The notes beneath the pieces were generated by a model. That model was not told the DNA's origin, did no database searches, and saw only the letters and a list, made by a program, of their open reading frames with translations. A program made the position numbers and the translations under genes. A stretch of DNA of 51,763 nt from a virus, in the IMG/VR virus record IMGVR_UViG_3300021182_000126, positions 1-51,763 of that record, one strand, 5' to 3'. Below, piece by piece: positions 30,986 through 38,768 of this stretch (position 1 is the first letter of the stretch; each line of letters starts with the position of its first letter).

Positions 30986-33610
30986 TCAACTCGAACAGAA
31001 GGTGCGGACGAAATCGCGGTAGGCCACGTCGGCAATCTGCAAGTAACCGGTGCCCGCCGGATGCACGGTGTTGGTGCCGTGCTTCTCGGTGACGGTGCTG
31101 TTGCGGGTGTTTACGTAAGCATCCGTTTCCTGCGCGTTGTACTCGGCGTCGAACTGGCAAGAGAGGTTCAGGAACTTCACAAAGGTGCTGTAGGAGTCGG
31201 CGTTGGCGGCGACCCCCGTCTTTGCGAGCGCTTGGTAGGCCAGATTCAGGCCGTTGACGCTGCGGAGCATCCTGTACCAGTTGGCGCGTGTAGCCGCGCC
31301 CGTCGAACCGCCGTTGGCCCCGCTTAGATCATTCCAGCCGTGCATCGACGGTATTTGCACGCCGAACAATCGCACCTGCGCCGCGGGCCAGTCGGCATGG
31401 AGTTGATTGATGAACGTCGTCGCCATCCCGACCGCGACGGTATGGTCCGAGGCGTTGGCATGGTCGGGGTTCTTAACGCTGTCTTCGTTCCAGCCCAGCA
31501 GAACGTAGACGATGTCGGGAGTGACCCCGCTAAAATAGCCCGTGGAAAACGCGGAGAACGATAGCGCGTTATGGGTGCTGTCCCAGAACGGCGTCCAGGG
31601 CGTTGAGGCAATGGCCGTGTAGTTGATGGTCGAGTGGCCGCTTCGCGTGAGGCTGGCCGGCGCTGCCGGCATGGCGGAAGAATGGCCATCGGGGATGAAC
31701 TTCAGAACGTCGCCGTTGATGCGCGTGAGCTTCCAGTTGTTGGAGGCAGAATCCACATAGTCGGTCCACAGATCGGCCGAAGTTTTTCCGTGACCGGCTG
31801 CCGTGACGTTGTACGCAAACGATATCCCCTGGTTCAGGTAGTCTTCCCACCTCGCTCCGCCGGTGCCCATATAGTATTGCTGGGGGCTGTTGTACGCCGG
31901 CATGAGCTTGTCGCCCTGCATCGCAATCTTCGTGCCGTACCCCAGCCCTGCCGGCGTGCCTCCGCTCTGGGAGAGCCGTCGATACATTTCCGTGGCCCAC
32001 TCGCCGCCCTCGGTGAGCGAATCGCCCACGCACAGCACATTCTTTGCCGTCGCCGGCGCGCCGGTGGGGTTCACCACCTTGACGCTGACGGAGGCCGTTT
32101 GCAGCACCGACCCGTTGATGTCGAGGACGTTGACCGCCAGCGTGTGGTTGCCCGCGGCCGTGGGCGTCGTTTCGTAGAAGCGCGGGAAGCTGTTGCCGAA
32201 GTCGCAGAGCAATTCGTGGGGCGTGCCGTACACGTCCCACGTTTCGATCAGGCCGCGCTTGAACAGTTGCAGCGTGTCGCCCACCACCGCGACAAACTCA
32301 TCCGGCAGAACGATCCGGGGCAGAATGCCGCTGGCCGAGCGATTGTAGGCTTCCTTGATGGCCGCGTTCACGTCGGTCGATGCCATGCCGGTCAGGCCCG
32401 CGTCGAACTTCACCGCGTCGGAGGGGAAGTTGTTGACGATGGTCGCCAAGTCCACCGGGATGGGGATCGTGTCCAAAAGCTGGAACGACGTGCTGTAATA
32501 GCTCCCCGTGACAACCACGGTCTGGGAAGTCATCGCGGTGAAGATGATGTAGCCGGATCGCGTCGGACTGGAACCGGCCGCGTCGAACACGTTGAACTCC
32601 ATCAACGTTATGCCGGATTCGGCATTGGGCGAGAAAAACACGATCCACACCCACTGGCCGGCCAGGGCGCTGACGGTCTCGGGCAGCACGAACGTGTGGA
32701 TGCCCGCGTCGGCCGGAAACTCGCCCTTAGCGTAATGGACGTGGGCGGCGGCCGTGACGTTGTTCGGAATAAAATTGCTCGAATCGTTCCGCACGTAAAC
32801 GTACATATCCACCGCTTGGGCGACCGTCTGGCTGGCATACGCGAAATACGTGGCGATGCGCACCCGGTCGAAGTGCGTGACGCCGGTCATCTGCTCCCGA
32901 AACGCCACGCCCGGGGCGCTCGAATTGACGGCCCACGCCACGTCGCCCAGTAGTTCCGCGTCTCCCCGCGGATGCGTCCAGGCCGAAGCGATGTTGTGGG
33001 TCAGGTTGACGCTGGCGCTCAGTTTGAACGTGGTGGCGGCATAGCCCGCCCCGACCGACGTCTCCGACATCGCATGGCCATCGCTCGACGATTTCATCCC
33101 GTGCCGCAGGGGCGCTGCCGAAGCGTCGCCAGTCCACATGGGAAAGCCCAGTTCGCCGGCCACGGTGGTGGTCAGCAGCACGAACAGATACTTCCCCGCC
33201 GGGCAAACGAGTTGCTGGTAGGCGCTTGTCGCAATGTCCTTGAGCGAAATATTGACTGCGGCTTGTGTGCCGGTCGGAAACGTGCCCGCCGGAAGGGTGC
33301 CCACGAAGTCGGGCGTGGTCGCGCCGAAATCGAATCCGTAATAGGTGTCCCTGAAATAGACGCGCAAGGCCAATTGCCGAGCGGCGTTGGTGCATCGGGC
33401 GTTGAGGCGTATCGTGTCGATCAGCGTCTCGGAGGCCATCAGTTCGTACAGGCCGAGCGTCGTTAGATTCGTACCGATGCCATAAGAGGCGTTGCCGTCC
33501 ATTTCGGCGTCGGCGTCCAGGTCGCGCGGATGCTCCCAGGTGACTTTCTCCTGGTAGATATCCGCGTCCACCAGAACCGACTGCCGCTGTGCAAGAGGGA
33601 CTACGAGCAT
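30986..33610 (-). CDS. Tail spike/fibre with C-terminal SGNH (GDSL-type) esterase
   Basis: An 874-residue protein. The N-terminal ~500 residues are beta-rich virion-type sequence. The C-terminal ~350 residues form an SGNH hydrolase: KNVLCVGDSLTEGG with the nucleophile Ser near residue 530, VLLGWNED near 706 (block III G-x-N), and TNTVHPAGTGYLQIAD near 848 with the catalytic His. The usual Asp three residues before His is replaced here by a different residue (NTVH), as in some divergent members. Tail-borne SGNH enzymes deacetylate host surface polysaccharides, opening the way for adsorption. ATG 33610 follows AAGGAAAG. It is the best candidate for the host-surface enzyme of this phage. Confidence 0.85.
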   Translation of the reverse strand: MLVVPLAQRQSVLVDADIYQEKVTWEHPRDLDADAEMDGNASYGIGTNLTTLGLYELMASETLIDTIRLNARCTNAARQLALRVYFRDTYYGFDFGATTPDFVGTLPAGTFPTGTQAAVNISLKDIATSAYQQLVCPAGKYLFVLLTTTVAGELGFPMWTGDASAAPLRHGMKSSSDGHAMSETSVGAGYAATTFKLSASVNLTHNIASAWTHPRGDAELLGDVAWAVNSSAPGVAFREQMTGVTHFDRVRIATYFAYASQTVAQAVDMYVYVRNDSSNFIPNNVTAAAHVHYAKGEFPADAGIHTFVLPETVSALAGQWVWIVFFSPNAESGITLMEFNVFDAAGSSPTRSGYIIFTAMTSQTVVVTGSYYSTSFQLLDTIPIPVDLATIVNNFPSDAVKFDAGLTGMASTDVNAAIKEAYNRSASGILPRIVLPDEFVAVVGDTLQLFKRGLIETWDVYGTPHELLCDFGNSFPRFYETTPTAAGNHTLAVNVLDINGSVLQTASVSVKVVNPTGAPATAKNVLCVGDSLTEGGEWATEMYRRLSQSGGTPAGLGYGTKIAMQGDKLMPAYNSPQQYYMGTGGARWEDYLNQGISFAYNVTAAGHGKTSADLWTDYVDSASNNWKLTRINGDVLKFIPDGHSSAMPAAPASLTRSGHSTINYTAIASTPWTPFWDSTHNALSFSAFSTGYFSGVTPDIVYVLLGWNEDSVKNPDHANASDHTVAVGMATTFINQLHADWPAAQVRLFGVQIPSMHGWNDLSGANGGSTGAATRANWYRMLRSVNGLNLAYQALAKTGVAANADSYSTFVKFLNLSCQFDAEYNAQETDAYVNTRNSTVTEKHGTNTVHPAGTGYLQIADVAYRDFVRTFCSS

Positions 33611-33614
33611 GGGT

Positions 33615-33920
33615 TTACTTTCCTTGTCCTTTTCCTATCGCCGCACAGTTCTCGCGCAACCGGGCCAGCGTCTCATTTGTCGCCCGACTGTCCGCGTGAC
33701 GCAGCGCCTCCCAGCCATCCTGCCGATCCGACATTTCCTTGTAGCCACCAATCAGGCGAAGAATCACGTAGAACAGTCCAACAGTTGTCCCGCCGAGTAT
33801 TCCCAGCGCACCGTATTGCAGCCAACCGGAAAACACCGAGGCGTCGGGCACCTGCGCCAGAAGCGCCATCGCGCCAGCGCTGCCGTAACCCACCGTGATG
33901 GCCGCAAGTTTTGGGATCAT
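33615..33920 (-). CDS. Small membrane protein, possible holin (101 aa)
   Basis: It has an N-terminal weakly hydrophobic segment (residues ~3-22, KLAAITVGYGSAGAMALLAQ) and a clear transmembrane helix at ~36-58 (YGALGILGGTTVGLFYVILRLIGG), followed by a charged, helical C-terminus (KEMSDRQDGWEALRH). Two hydrophobic segments and a charged tail are common in phage holins. It lies in a cluster of small membrane or secreted genes between the esterase spike and a peptidase-like gene. Function is inferred only. ATG 33920 follows GAGGCG. Confidence 0.62.
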   Translation of the reverse strand: MIPKLAAITVGYGSAGAMALLAQVPDASVFSGWLQYGALGILGGTTVGLFYVILRLIGGYKEMSDRQDGWEALRHADSRATNETLARLRENCAAIGKGQGK

Positions 33921-33961
33921 AATCGCCTCGGTTTACAACTGTTCGCGTTTTGTCAAATTGC

Positions 33962-33997
33962 AAAATCTGCCGCCGGCCCTGTGCGGAGAACCGGCAG
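33962..33997 (-). terminator. Terminator-like hairpin upstream of the putative holin
   Basis: On the minus strand CTGCCG and CGGCAG arms (33997-33992 and 33972-33967) are followed by ATTTT. The inner loop can also pair (CCGG/CCGG). The rest of the 103-base gap holds no gene that I can see. Confidence 0.4.
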
Positions 33998-34023
33998 CAG
34001 CCCAGGGGCACAACAGGAACCTT

Positions 34024-34248
34024 CTACCGGCGACTGTGGCAGACCGAACCCACCGCCCTCACCAACGGCCTACGACTCATAAATTGCGGCTCGTCTTTCG
34101 GAAGGTGAACGGGTTGGAGGATCAAGTTGCCTGTGTGGGTCTGGTAGAGCGTGTAAGTGCCTTGGCACACGCAAGCCTGCGCGCTGGCCATCGAAACCGC
34201 CAGGAACAGAACGAGAAAACACATCAGGAAAATAGCAAAGCCTTTCAT
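34024..34248 (-). CDS. Small exported protein with signal peptide (74 aa)
   Basis: A textbook signal peptide opens the protein: MKGFAIFLMCFLVLFLAVSMASA followed by QACVCQG, with cleavage likely after ASA near residue 23. The mature part is ~50 residues, basic toward the end, with two or three cysteines. No lipobox is clear. It sits in the small-protein cluster of the lysis region. It could be a spanin-like or envelope protein, but no family is recognised. ATG 34248 follows AAGGGAG. Confidence 0.65.
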   Translation of the reverse strand: MKGFAIFLMCFLVLFLAVSMASAQACVCQGTYTLYQTHTGNLILQPVHLPKDEPQFMSRRPLVRAVGSVCHSRR

Positions 34249-34270
34249 CGCAAACTCCCTTCGTTAGAGG

Positions 34271-34366
34271 TTACTTCTCGTCAGGGTCGGGACCGTAAAT
34301 CGCCCGCACCAAAACACAAAGCATCAAGCCAGATACTGCAACCGCACACGCCAATATCGTGCCCAT
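34271..34366 (-). CDS. 31-residue single-span membrane peptide
   Basis: A very short gene. It encodes a 31-residue peptide starting MGTILACAVAVSG, almost wholly hydrophobic through LMLCVLVRAIYG and ending PDPDEK. The ATG at 34366 lies one base after the stop of the upstream gene and has GGGAG six bases before it, and the TAA at 34271 is followed at once by the ribosome binding site of the next gene. Spacing and composition support a real gene. Tiny membrane peptides in lysis clusters can be holins, antiholins or toxins. Confidence 0.6.
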   Translation of the reverse strand: MGTILACAVAVSGLMLCVLVRAIYGPDPDEK

Positions 34367-34367
34367 T

Positions 34368-34700
34368 TCAGACTCCCGCGACAGCCATCACAGTCTTCCA
34401 CCATCGGCTCGATTCAATCTCGACCAGCATCTTCGTCGTCTGGTCGCAGAGCGCCTTGAACGACAACGCAGCCTCTCCGACCGCCTGTTCCATCGCAGTC
34501 AACTCGGTTATCGGGCCCTGCGGCGTTTCCGGTTCGCTCATCGCCTCACACAACCTCGTGGCCAGAATCCTCGACAATTCCTCATTCTCGTTGTCCACGA
34601 TGATCCCGCACCGCATCGCCAAGTTGCCACCCTTGAGCCAGAAGATTGTATGTTCGGACTCGTCCGAGGTTACTTCGTCGATGGTCATGCGGGCATTCAT
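34368..34700 (-). CDS. Hypothetical protein, 110 aa
   Basis: Soluble, acidic, mostly helical protein starting MNARMTIDEVTSDESEHTIFWLKGG, with a short beta stretch and then helices (ENEELSRILATRLCEAM, ELTAMEQAVGEAALSFKALCD). The frame continues up to 34865 but that part overlaps the neighbour. ATG 34700 forms a TGATG junction with the upstream stop; a second ATG at 34688 is possible. No clear ribosome binding site is present, so coupling is likely. No family is recognised. Confidence 0.6.
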   Translation of the reverse strand: MNARMTIDEVTSDESEHTIFWLKGGNLAMRCGIIVDNENEELSRILATRLCEAMSEPETPQGPITELTAMEQAVGEAALSFKALCDQTTKMLVEIESSRWWKTVMAVAGV

Positions 34701-34987
34701 CAAAATGCGAGAAAGAGCATGATGATGGAAATGAGCATGGACACAATCTGCGGCCAATGATCGATCAGCCATTGCTTGATGCCCTCCCAGTCGATCGCGG
34801 CGGGCAGCTTCTCGCCCGTCGCTCGTTCGTAACGATGCGCAACGTGGTTCTCCAGCGCCGCCCACAATCGCGGATGATCGTTCTCAGTCGTGGCGCAGGC
34901 CGTGTCGAGCGAGCAACGCTCAATCTGCCCTTCCGAGGTCGCCATGATCCGGTGAACCTGACAGAACACGTCTCGAAAATTGGACAT
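34700..34987 (-). CDS. Membrane-tail-anchored hypothetical protein (95 aa)
   Basis: A soluble N-terminal ~70 residues with ENHVAHRYERATGEKLP, followed by a single C-terminal hydrophobic helix (WPQIVSMLISIIMLFLAF) that ends at the stop. This tail-anchor layout would hold the N-terminal part at the membrane. It is in the small-protein cluster with other membrane proteins. ATG 34987 follows AAGGGGA. No family is recognised; a lysis-control role is a guess. Confidence 0.65.
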   Translation of the reverse strand: MSNFRDVFCQVHRIMATSEGQIERCSLDTACATTENDHPRLWAALENHVAHRYERATGEKLPAAIDWEGIKQWLIDHWPQIVSMLISIIMLFLAF

Positions 34988-34999
34988 GGGAAAATCCCC

Positions 35000-35347
35000 T
35001 TATGGTTTGGTTTTGACTTGCAGCGTAATAACGGCGTCGGCTTTCGGAGGATCGCTGCATTCCTTCCAATGGCGAAGGATCGCCTTAATCTGCGGTAGAC
35101 CGATGTAGGTGTAGCGGGTCGCGCCAGCGTATACGTCCAGGCAGGGAATCGGCCGACTATCGGGCAAAGATTCCTGAACTTCGTACCCCGCCTCGGCAAA
35201 GCACTTGTGCGCAGCGCGACACGGCACGCACCACGGGGCCGTGTGCAAGACGGCAATGGTGGTTTCGTAGGGCGGCCCTGGTTCCGGCTCCGCTCCGTAG
35301 AGGCTGGAAACCAGAATCGCAATGAGCACAATACGAAGGACGTTCAC
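35000..35347 (-). CDS. Exported thioredoxin-like protein (115 aa)
   Basis: The N-terminus MNVLRIVLIAILVSSLYG looks like a signal peptide. The mature part contains LHTAPWCVPCRAAHKCF, the thioredoxin active-site pattern W-C-x-P-C, after the first strand. The body is shorter than classic thioredoxin (~90 residues after cleavage) and RPIPCLDVY may correspond to the region of the cis-proline. Predicted role: disulphide exchange in the envelope or periplasm. GTG 35347 overlaps the upstream stop (GTGA) behind AAGGAGGG. It is coupled to the peptidase-like gene, so it may help fold a cysteine-rich secreted or virion protein. Confidence 0.8.
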   Translation of the reverse strand: MNVLRIVLIAILVSSLYGAEPEPGPPYETTIAVLHTAPWCVPCRAAHKCFAEAGYEVQESLPDSRPIPCLDVYAGATRYTYIGLPQIKAILRHWKECSDPPKADAVITLQVKTKP

Positions 35348-36192
35348 GCTCGAATGCCCTCCTTGATTCCGCGTGCGACGGCTCGCACGACCGTGGTAAC
35401 GTAGTGGTCCACGTCCTCACGCGACCAGGGACACGGCGATGGGATCGGGGCGGGTGCGGGGGTTGGCGCAGGGGTCGGGGCGGGCCCAATCCCAGCGGTC
35501 TGCGGAATCCGAACCCATGCTTCGCTGTTGCCGTAGGTCGGCGTGCTGTCCATGACAGCCAGCAAGGCGTCAAACGACACGACGCCGTAGGTGCCCCAGG
35601 TGAAGAGAATCACGCTGGGCGTATTGGGATCGTGATTCGTAGAAACCGCCACGCCAAGCTGCTGGCAGCAGAAAGCGTGCGTGCCGTAGCCCACCAGCCC
35701 GACACAGTGGTCGATGCCGCTGTCCCGATCCGCTTTCAGGAGCATCCAGCCGTCGCTGTTGCCGCCTCCAGCGTCTTCAAGCTGCTGCGCCGCAACGGCG
35801 ATTTTCACCTGACCCTGATAGATGCCAGAGCACAAAGTCGTCCAATCGGTGTAACCGACCGATTGTTTGCCGCCATCCTTGTAGGCCGTGCCGTCCGGCG
35901 CCACGCAGCCGTGCGCGGCCCATTGGTCGAGCACCGTGGCTAAGTCCGCGCCGTCGAGATTTCCGTATTTGCGGGCGTTCGCCACAATTTCGGCGTCGGT
36001 GTAGACAATGCCGTCTTGCGACTTGGCCGCAGCTTCCTCGGCGGTTACGCAATCGCCGTATTGGTCGTTGCCCCACAATTGCAGCGTTTTGGCCAACCGA
36101 GCGAAGTTTGGCGGCACGACCACCGCAACGTGAGGATGGGCGGCAGCTAGTTTCTGCCGCGACGAGAGTCTTGCACCACGAAGAAAAGGCAT
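35344..36192 (-). CDS. Cysteine-peptidase-like protein, candidate lysin (282 aa)
   Basis: A papain-like pattern is visible: WGNDQYGDCVTAEEAAAKS with a probable nucleophile Cys near residue 48 at the start of a helix, DHCVGLVGYG with His near 160, and STNHDPNT near 185 as the likely third residue. After it comes a Pro/Ala-rich linker (PAPTPAPTPAPAPIP) and a charged C-terminal helix. I know similar proteins only as hypothetical. The family of the fold (CHAP/C39/papain) is not certain. Its location in a small membrane-protein cluster makes it the best lysin candidate here. ATG 36192 follows AAGGAACC. Confidence 0.6.
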   Translation of the reverse strand: MPFLRGARLSSRQKLAAAHPHVAVVVPPNFARLAKTLQLWGNDQYGDCVTAEEAAAKSQDGIVYTDAEIVANARKYGNLDGADLATVLDQWAAHGCVAPDGTAYKDGGKQSVGYTDWTTLCSGIYQGQVKIAVAAQQLEDAGGGNSDGWMLLKADRDSGIDHCVGLVGYGTHAFCCQQLGVAVSTNHDPNTPSVILFTWGTYGVVSFDALLAVMDSTPTYGNSEAWVRIPQTAGIGPAPTPAPTPAPAPIPSPCPWSREDVDHYVTTVVRAVARGIKEGIRA

Positions 36193-36237
36193 GGTTCAGG
36201 TTCCTTGGTTCGAGTTGGAGGCCAATTCCCGCGCTCT

Positions 36238-36301
36238 GACGCCGCAAGCCGGGTGCCCTGATCCTGCCAGGGACACCCGGCCAATTCGGCTACGCGAAAA
36301 C
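36238..36301. repeat. 64-bp hairpin repeat, copy 1
   Basis: One of two direct copies (other at 36589-36652), 61 of 64 bases identical. The core folds as CCGGGTGCCCTG paired with CAGGGACACCCGG (one bulge) around a short loop, and the end toward the upstream gene carries GTTTTCGCGTAGCC on the minus strand. It starts about 8 bases after the stop of the 77-residue gene. It looks like a mobile or REP-type intergenic hairpin, or a paired attenuator. Confidence 0.85.
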
Positions 36302-36309
36302 ACAGCCCG

Positions 36310-36543
36310 TCACTCCGCCGGGGTGGGCGGAGCGGGCGGCGGGGTAATCCACGCCTCGATGTAGGCGATGATCCATTGGACCGCGGCTTCCGCCTCCGCG
36401 GGCCCCAATTTCTCAACGATCGGCCCGATGATCGACCACGCCATGGCTACCAGGGCTTTCCAGTCGTACCCCAAGAGTGACAACTTCTCCGCGAAGGTGA
36501 GATGATTCTTCTCGATCGCCTCAATCACTTGATTTTCGGTCAT
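36310..36543 (-). CDS. Small helical hypothetical protein (77 aa)
   Basis: Starts MTENQVIEAIEKNHLTFAEKLSLLG. A moderately hydrophobic helix (ALVAMAWSIIGPIVEKLG) and an amphipathic helix (EAAVQWIIAYIEAWI) follow, then a Pro-rich tail. The hydrophobic content could allow membrane association. It is exactly bracketed by the two 64-bp hairpin repeats, which is unusual. ATG 36543 follows AAGGAGAG. No family is recognised. Confidence 0.68.
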   Translation of the reverse strand: MTENQVIEAIEKNHLTFAEKLSLLGYDWKALVAMAWSIIGPIVEKLGPAEAEAAVQWIIAYIEAWITPPPAPPTPAE

Positions 36544-36588
36544 GGGAAACTCTCCTTACCGTGATAACTGGTGAATAACGACCTCGTC

Positions 36589-36652
36589 GACGCCGCAAGC
36601 CGGGTGCCCTGATCCTGTCAGGGACGCCCGGCTAATTCGGCTACGCGAAAAC
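36589..36652. repeat. 64-bp hairpin repeat, copy 2
   Basis: Second copy of the repeat, differing from copy 1 at three positions, two of them in the stem. The minus strand begins this copy only two bases after the stop of the 291-residue virion gene. Paired bases are largely kept, one change giving a G-U pair. Confidence 0.85.
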
Positions 36653-36654
36653 GC

Positions 36655-37530
36655 CTATGCGGCAACCTGCGCCACCGCCCACCAGTCCAGCGTCAACTGA
36701 ACGGCCGTCGTGGTGTAGTTGCGCAGACCGGCGCAAAGGGTCATGTAATCGTTCGGCCAGGGCGTTGCCGCCGTGGTCGCCGACGTGATGACCTTGTTGT
36801 TGCCGGTCACGCCATCCAGGGCCAAACCGTTGATGTACGGAATGACCATGTTGCCCTTGCGCTGCCACTTGAAGCCGGCCTTGACGTAGGTATCGGCCAC
36901 CAACGTAGCCACTCCCGTCATCGCGCCCGGCGTGCCGCTGGCCCGGTTGTACGCCAAGCTCAACGAGGAAGTCCCCGCCTGCAACTTGGAGAAACCGATG
37001 GCCGACATCGAGCCGATGACATCGGCAGCGGAGATCGGCATGTTGGTCACGGCGCCTCCGGTTCCCGCCAACCCCACGAACATGCTGTAGATGGCCGTGG
37101 TGATGGAACTGACCTTGAACGAACACTCAAAATAGAGGTCGTTGTGGGTGTCGGGAACCATCGCAAAGGGAACGATGCTTCCCGTGGCCGAGATTGACCC
37201 GGCCTGCAACGAACATTCGTCGTTGTCGCTGGTGCTGGTGCCCAGCACGATGCCGCCAGGTCGGGCAGCCGCGGGCGTCTTGGCCGAAATGCCAGCCGCC
37301 GACGTGCCGCCAAACAGTTCGTAACTCCGGTAAGCGATTCCGTTGCTGACGTAGCGCCCGAGGCTGCTACTCAGCGCGGCCGCCTGACCGAGAGACACGA
37401 AGTTGTCAATCAGCCCCAGGCCGTAGCTACGGTCCTTGAAGCCGAAAATGTACTCCAGGGGCACATTGGACCAGAGGGCATTGCTCAGCCCATAGGTTTC
37501 AAACGTGCCGCCAAGTTGAGGTCGCAACAT
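36655..37530 (-). CDS. Probable capsid-associated virion protein (291 aa)
   Basis: The gene immediately downstream of the major capsid gene, with strong AAAGGAAA ribosome binding. The sequence is beta-rich and Gly/Ser/Thr-rich with few charges (MLRPQLGGTFETYGL, YVSNGIAYRSYELFGG, YFECSFKVSSITTAIYSMFVGLAG), like decoration or head-fibre proteins. A weak terminator precedes it, so expression may be set apart from the capsid. No family is recognised. Confidence 0.68.
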   Translation of the reverse strand: MLRPQLGGTFETYGLSNALWSNVPLEYIFGFKDRSYGLGLIDNFVSLGQAAALSSSLGRYVSNGIAYRSYELFGGTSAAGISAKTPAAARPGGIVLGTSTSDNDECSLQAGSISATGSIVPFAMVPDTHNDLYFECSFKVSSITTAIYSMFVGLAGTGGAVTNMPISAADVIGSMSAIGFSKLQAGTSSLSLAYNRASGTPGAMTGVATLVADTYVKAGFKWQRKGNMVIPYINGLALDGVTGNNKVITSATTAATPWPNDYMTLCAGLRNYTTTAVQLTLDWWAVAQVAA

Positions 37531-37565
37531 GAGTTGATTTCCTTTCGGAAAGTGAGTGGTGTTTG

Positions 37566-37589
37566 AAAAACGCCGCGCCCAAAAGCGCG
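37566..37589 (-). terminator. Intrinsic terminator-like hairpin after the major capsid gene
   Basis: The minus strand has CGCGC-TTTTGG-GCGCG (37589-37574) followed by GCG and five T residues (37570-37566), just after the capsid stop at 37595. It would allow high capsid expression with partial read-through to virion genes. Confidence 0.6.
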
Positions 37590-37594
37590 AAGAG

Positions 37595-38737
37595 TTAGTC
37601 TTGCTCCGTCACGGTGCTCGTGCAGTTGACGGCGAAATTGCGGCGGCAGTCGAGGCAATACAATTGCCCCGAGTCGTCCATTTCTCGCCAACGGACGTTG
37701 GGCTTGACGGCGTCGGCGCGCGGAGGACGCTTTTCCATCCGCAGACCGGCGGCATGGGCGTACTTGAACGAACTCCAATCCACGCCCAAGAACAAGCCAT
37801 CCGTGCGAGCCAAGCCGAACTCTTGGTTCGACCAGGCGGGCACCCAGTGCATCGGAACGCCGCGTACCATCGGCACGTCGACCTTCCACATGGCAACATC
37901 GCCCTTGATGTTGTCGTTGCCGGATTGCAAAATGCTTCGCACCGCCTTCACCCGACTGTACGTGGTGAGGATTTCCCAGCGGGGCCGTTGCCCCGGCGAG
38001 AGCTCCGCGTACTGGTGCGCCGGCTTGAAGTGGCACTTGTCCAGGCACTCAATCAGGGTGTCGACAAGATCGTCCTCGGACGGCACGGTATAGGTGCCGA
38101 CGCGGTTTCGCCACATCTTGTACGTCTTGCGGTCGATGAGTCCGGTTCCGACCGAATCGAATCCCACCGGATTCATGCCCAGGAAGTCGTTGGTCTGACC
38201 TGCTGCCAACTGGTAGGAAGCGGAATTGTTGGGCTTTCCGCTAGCCGTGTTGTACGGCTGAATCCACCACGTCAACGAACACGGCGGCGGCTCGGTCTGT
38301 GTGGGCGAAGTCGGGCCATCGCCCATCATCGCCAACTCCATGCCGCCGAAGTAGTCGTTGTGCAGCGAGTGCTCCAGCATGTCCAGGTACTCGATAATCT
38401 TGACCGGGGCCGTGCGGAACACCTTCTCCAAAATGTCGTAGGTGTAATTGGTGGTGTTGAGGCTCCACCCGATACGCCCGTGGGTGATCAAGCTCTGCCG
38501 ACTGGTCATCGCGTCAGCGTACAAGCCGGTGAACTTGAAGTTCTTGTTGTTGGCGATTTGGAGTTTCCACTCCAACTGGTCGCCCTCTTCGTCGGCAGGC
38601 CCTGCTTTGTCAAAAAGCCGGCTGGCGAAGTAGTATTCTTGCAGGTTCATGGAGATGTCCTGCCAGCGCGTTTTCTCGTACTTGTGCAGCACGCTCTCCA
38701 CGAAATCGTCGATTTGGTTTAAGCCAAGGTATGGCAT
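37595..38737 (-). CDS. Major capsid protein
   Basis: A 380-residue protein directly downstream of the scaffold gene. It begins MPYLGLNQIDDFVESVLHKYEKTRWQDISMNLQEYYF, and further text such as EYLDMLEHSLHNDYFGGMELAMMGD and VDVPMVRGVPMHWVPAWSN fits the podovirus-type HK97-fold capsid families with a helical start and an A-domain near the end. The C-terminus carries cysteines (LYCLDCRRNF). It has an AGGAG ribosome binding site and a terminator right after it. Position between scaffold and virion proteins makes the assignment strong even though I cannot name the exact family. Confidence 0.85.
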   Translation of the reverse strand: MPYLGLNQIDDFVESVLHKYEKTRWQDISMNLQEYYFASRLFDKAGPADEEGDQLEWKLQIANNKNFKFTGLYADAMTSRQSLITHGRIGWSLNTTNYTYDILEKVFRTAPVKIIEYLDMLEHSLHNDYFGGMELAMMGDGPTSPTQTEPPPCSLTWWIQPYNTASGKPNNSASYQLAAGQTNDFLGMNPVGFDSVGTGLIDRKTYKMWRNRVGTYTVPSEDDLVDTLIECLDKCHFKPAHQYAELSPGQRPRWEILTTYSRVKAVRSILQSGNDNIKGDVAMWKVDVPMVRGVPMHWVPAWSNQEFGLARTDGLFLGVDWSSFKYAHAAGLRMEKRPPRADAVKPNVRWREMDDSGQLYCLDCRRNFAVNCTSTVTEQD

Positions 38738-38768
38738 GAAATGAAACTCCTATCTGTGGGCAACATGC

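Noticed and set aside
38725-38745. Third repressor operator near the capsid start
   Set aside because: The sequence GCCAAGGTATGGC resembles the operators but has an additional base in the centre and lies in the start of the capsid gene.
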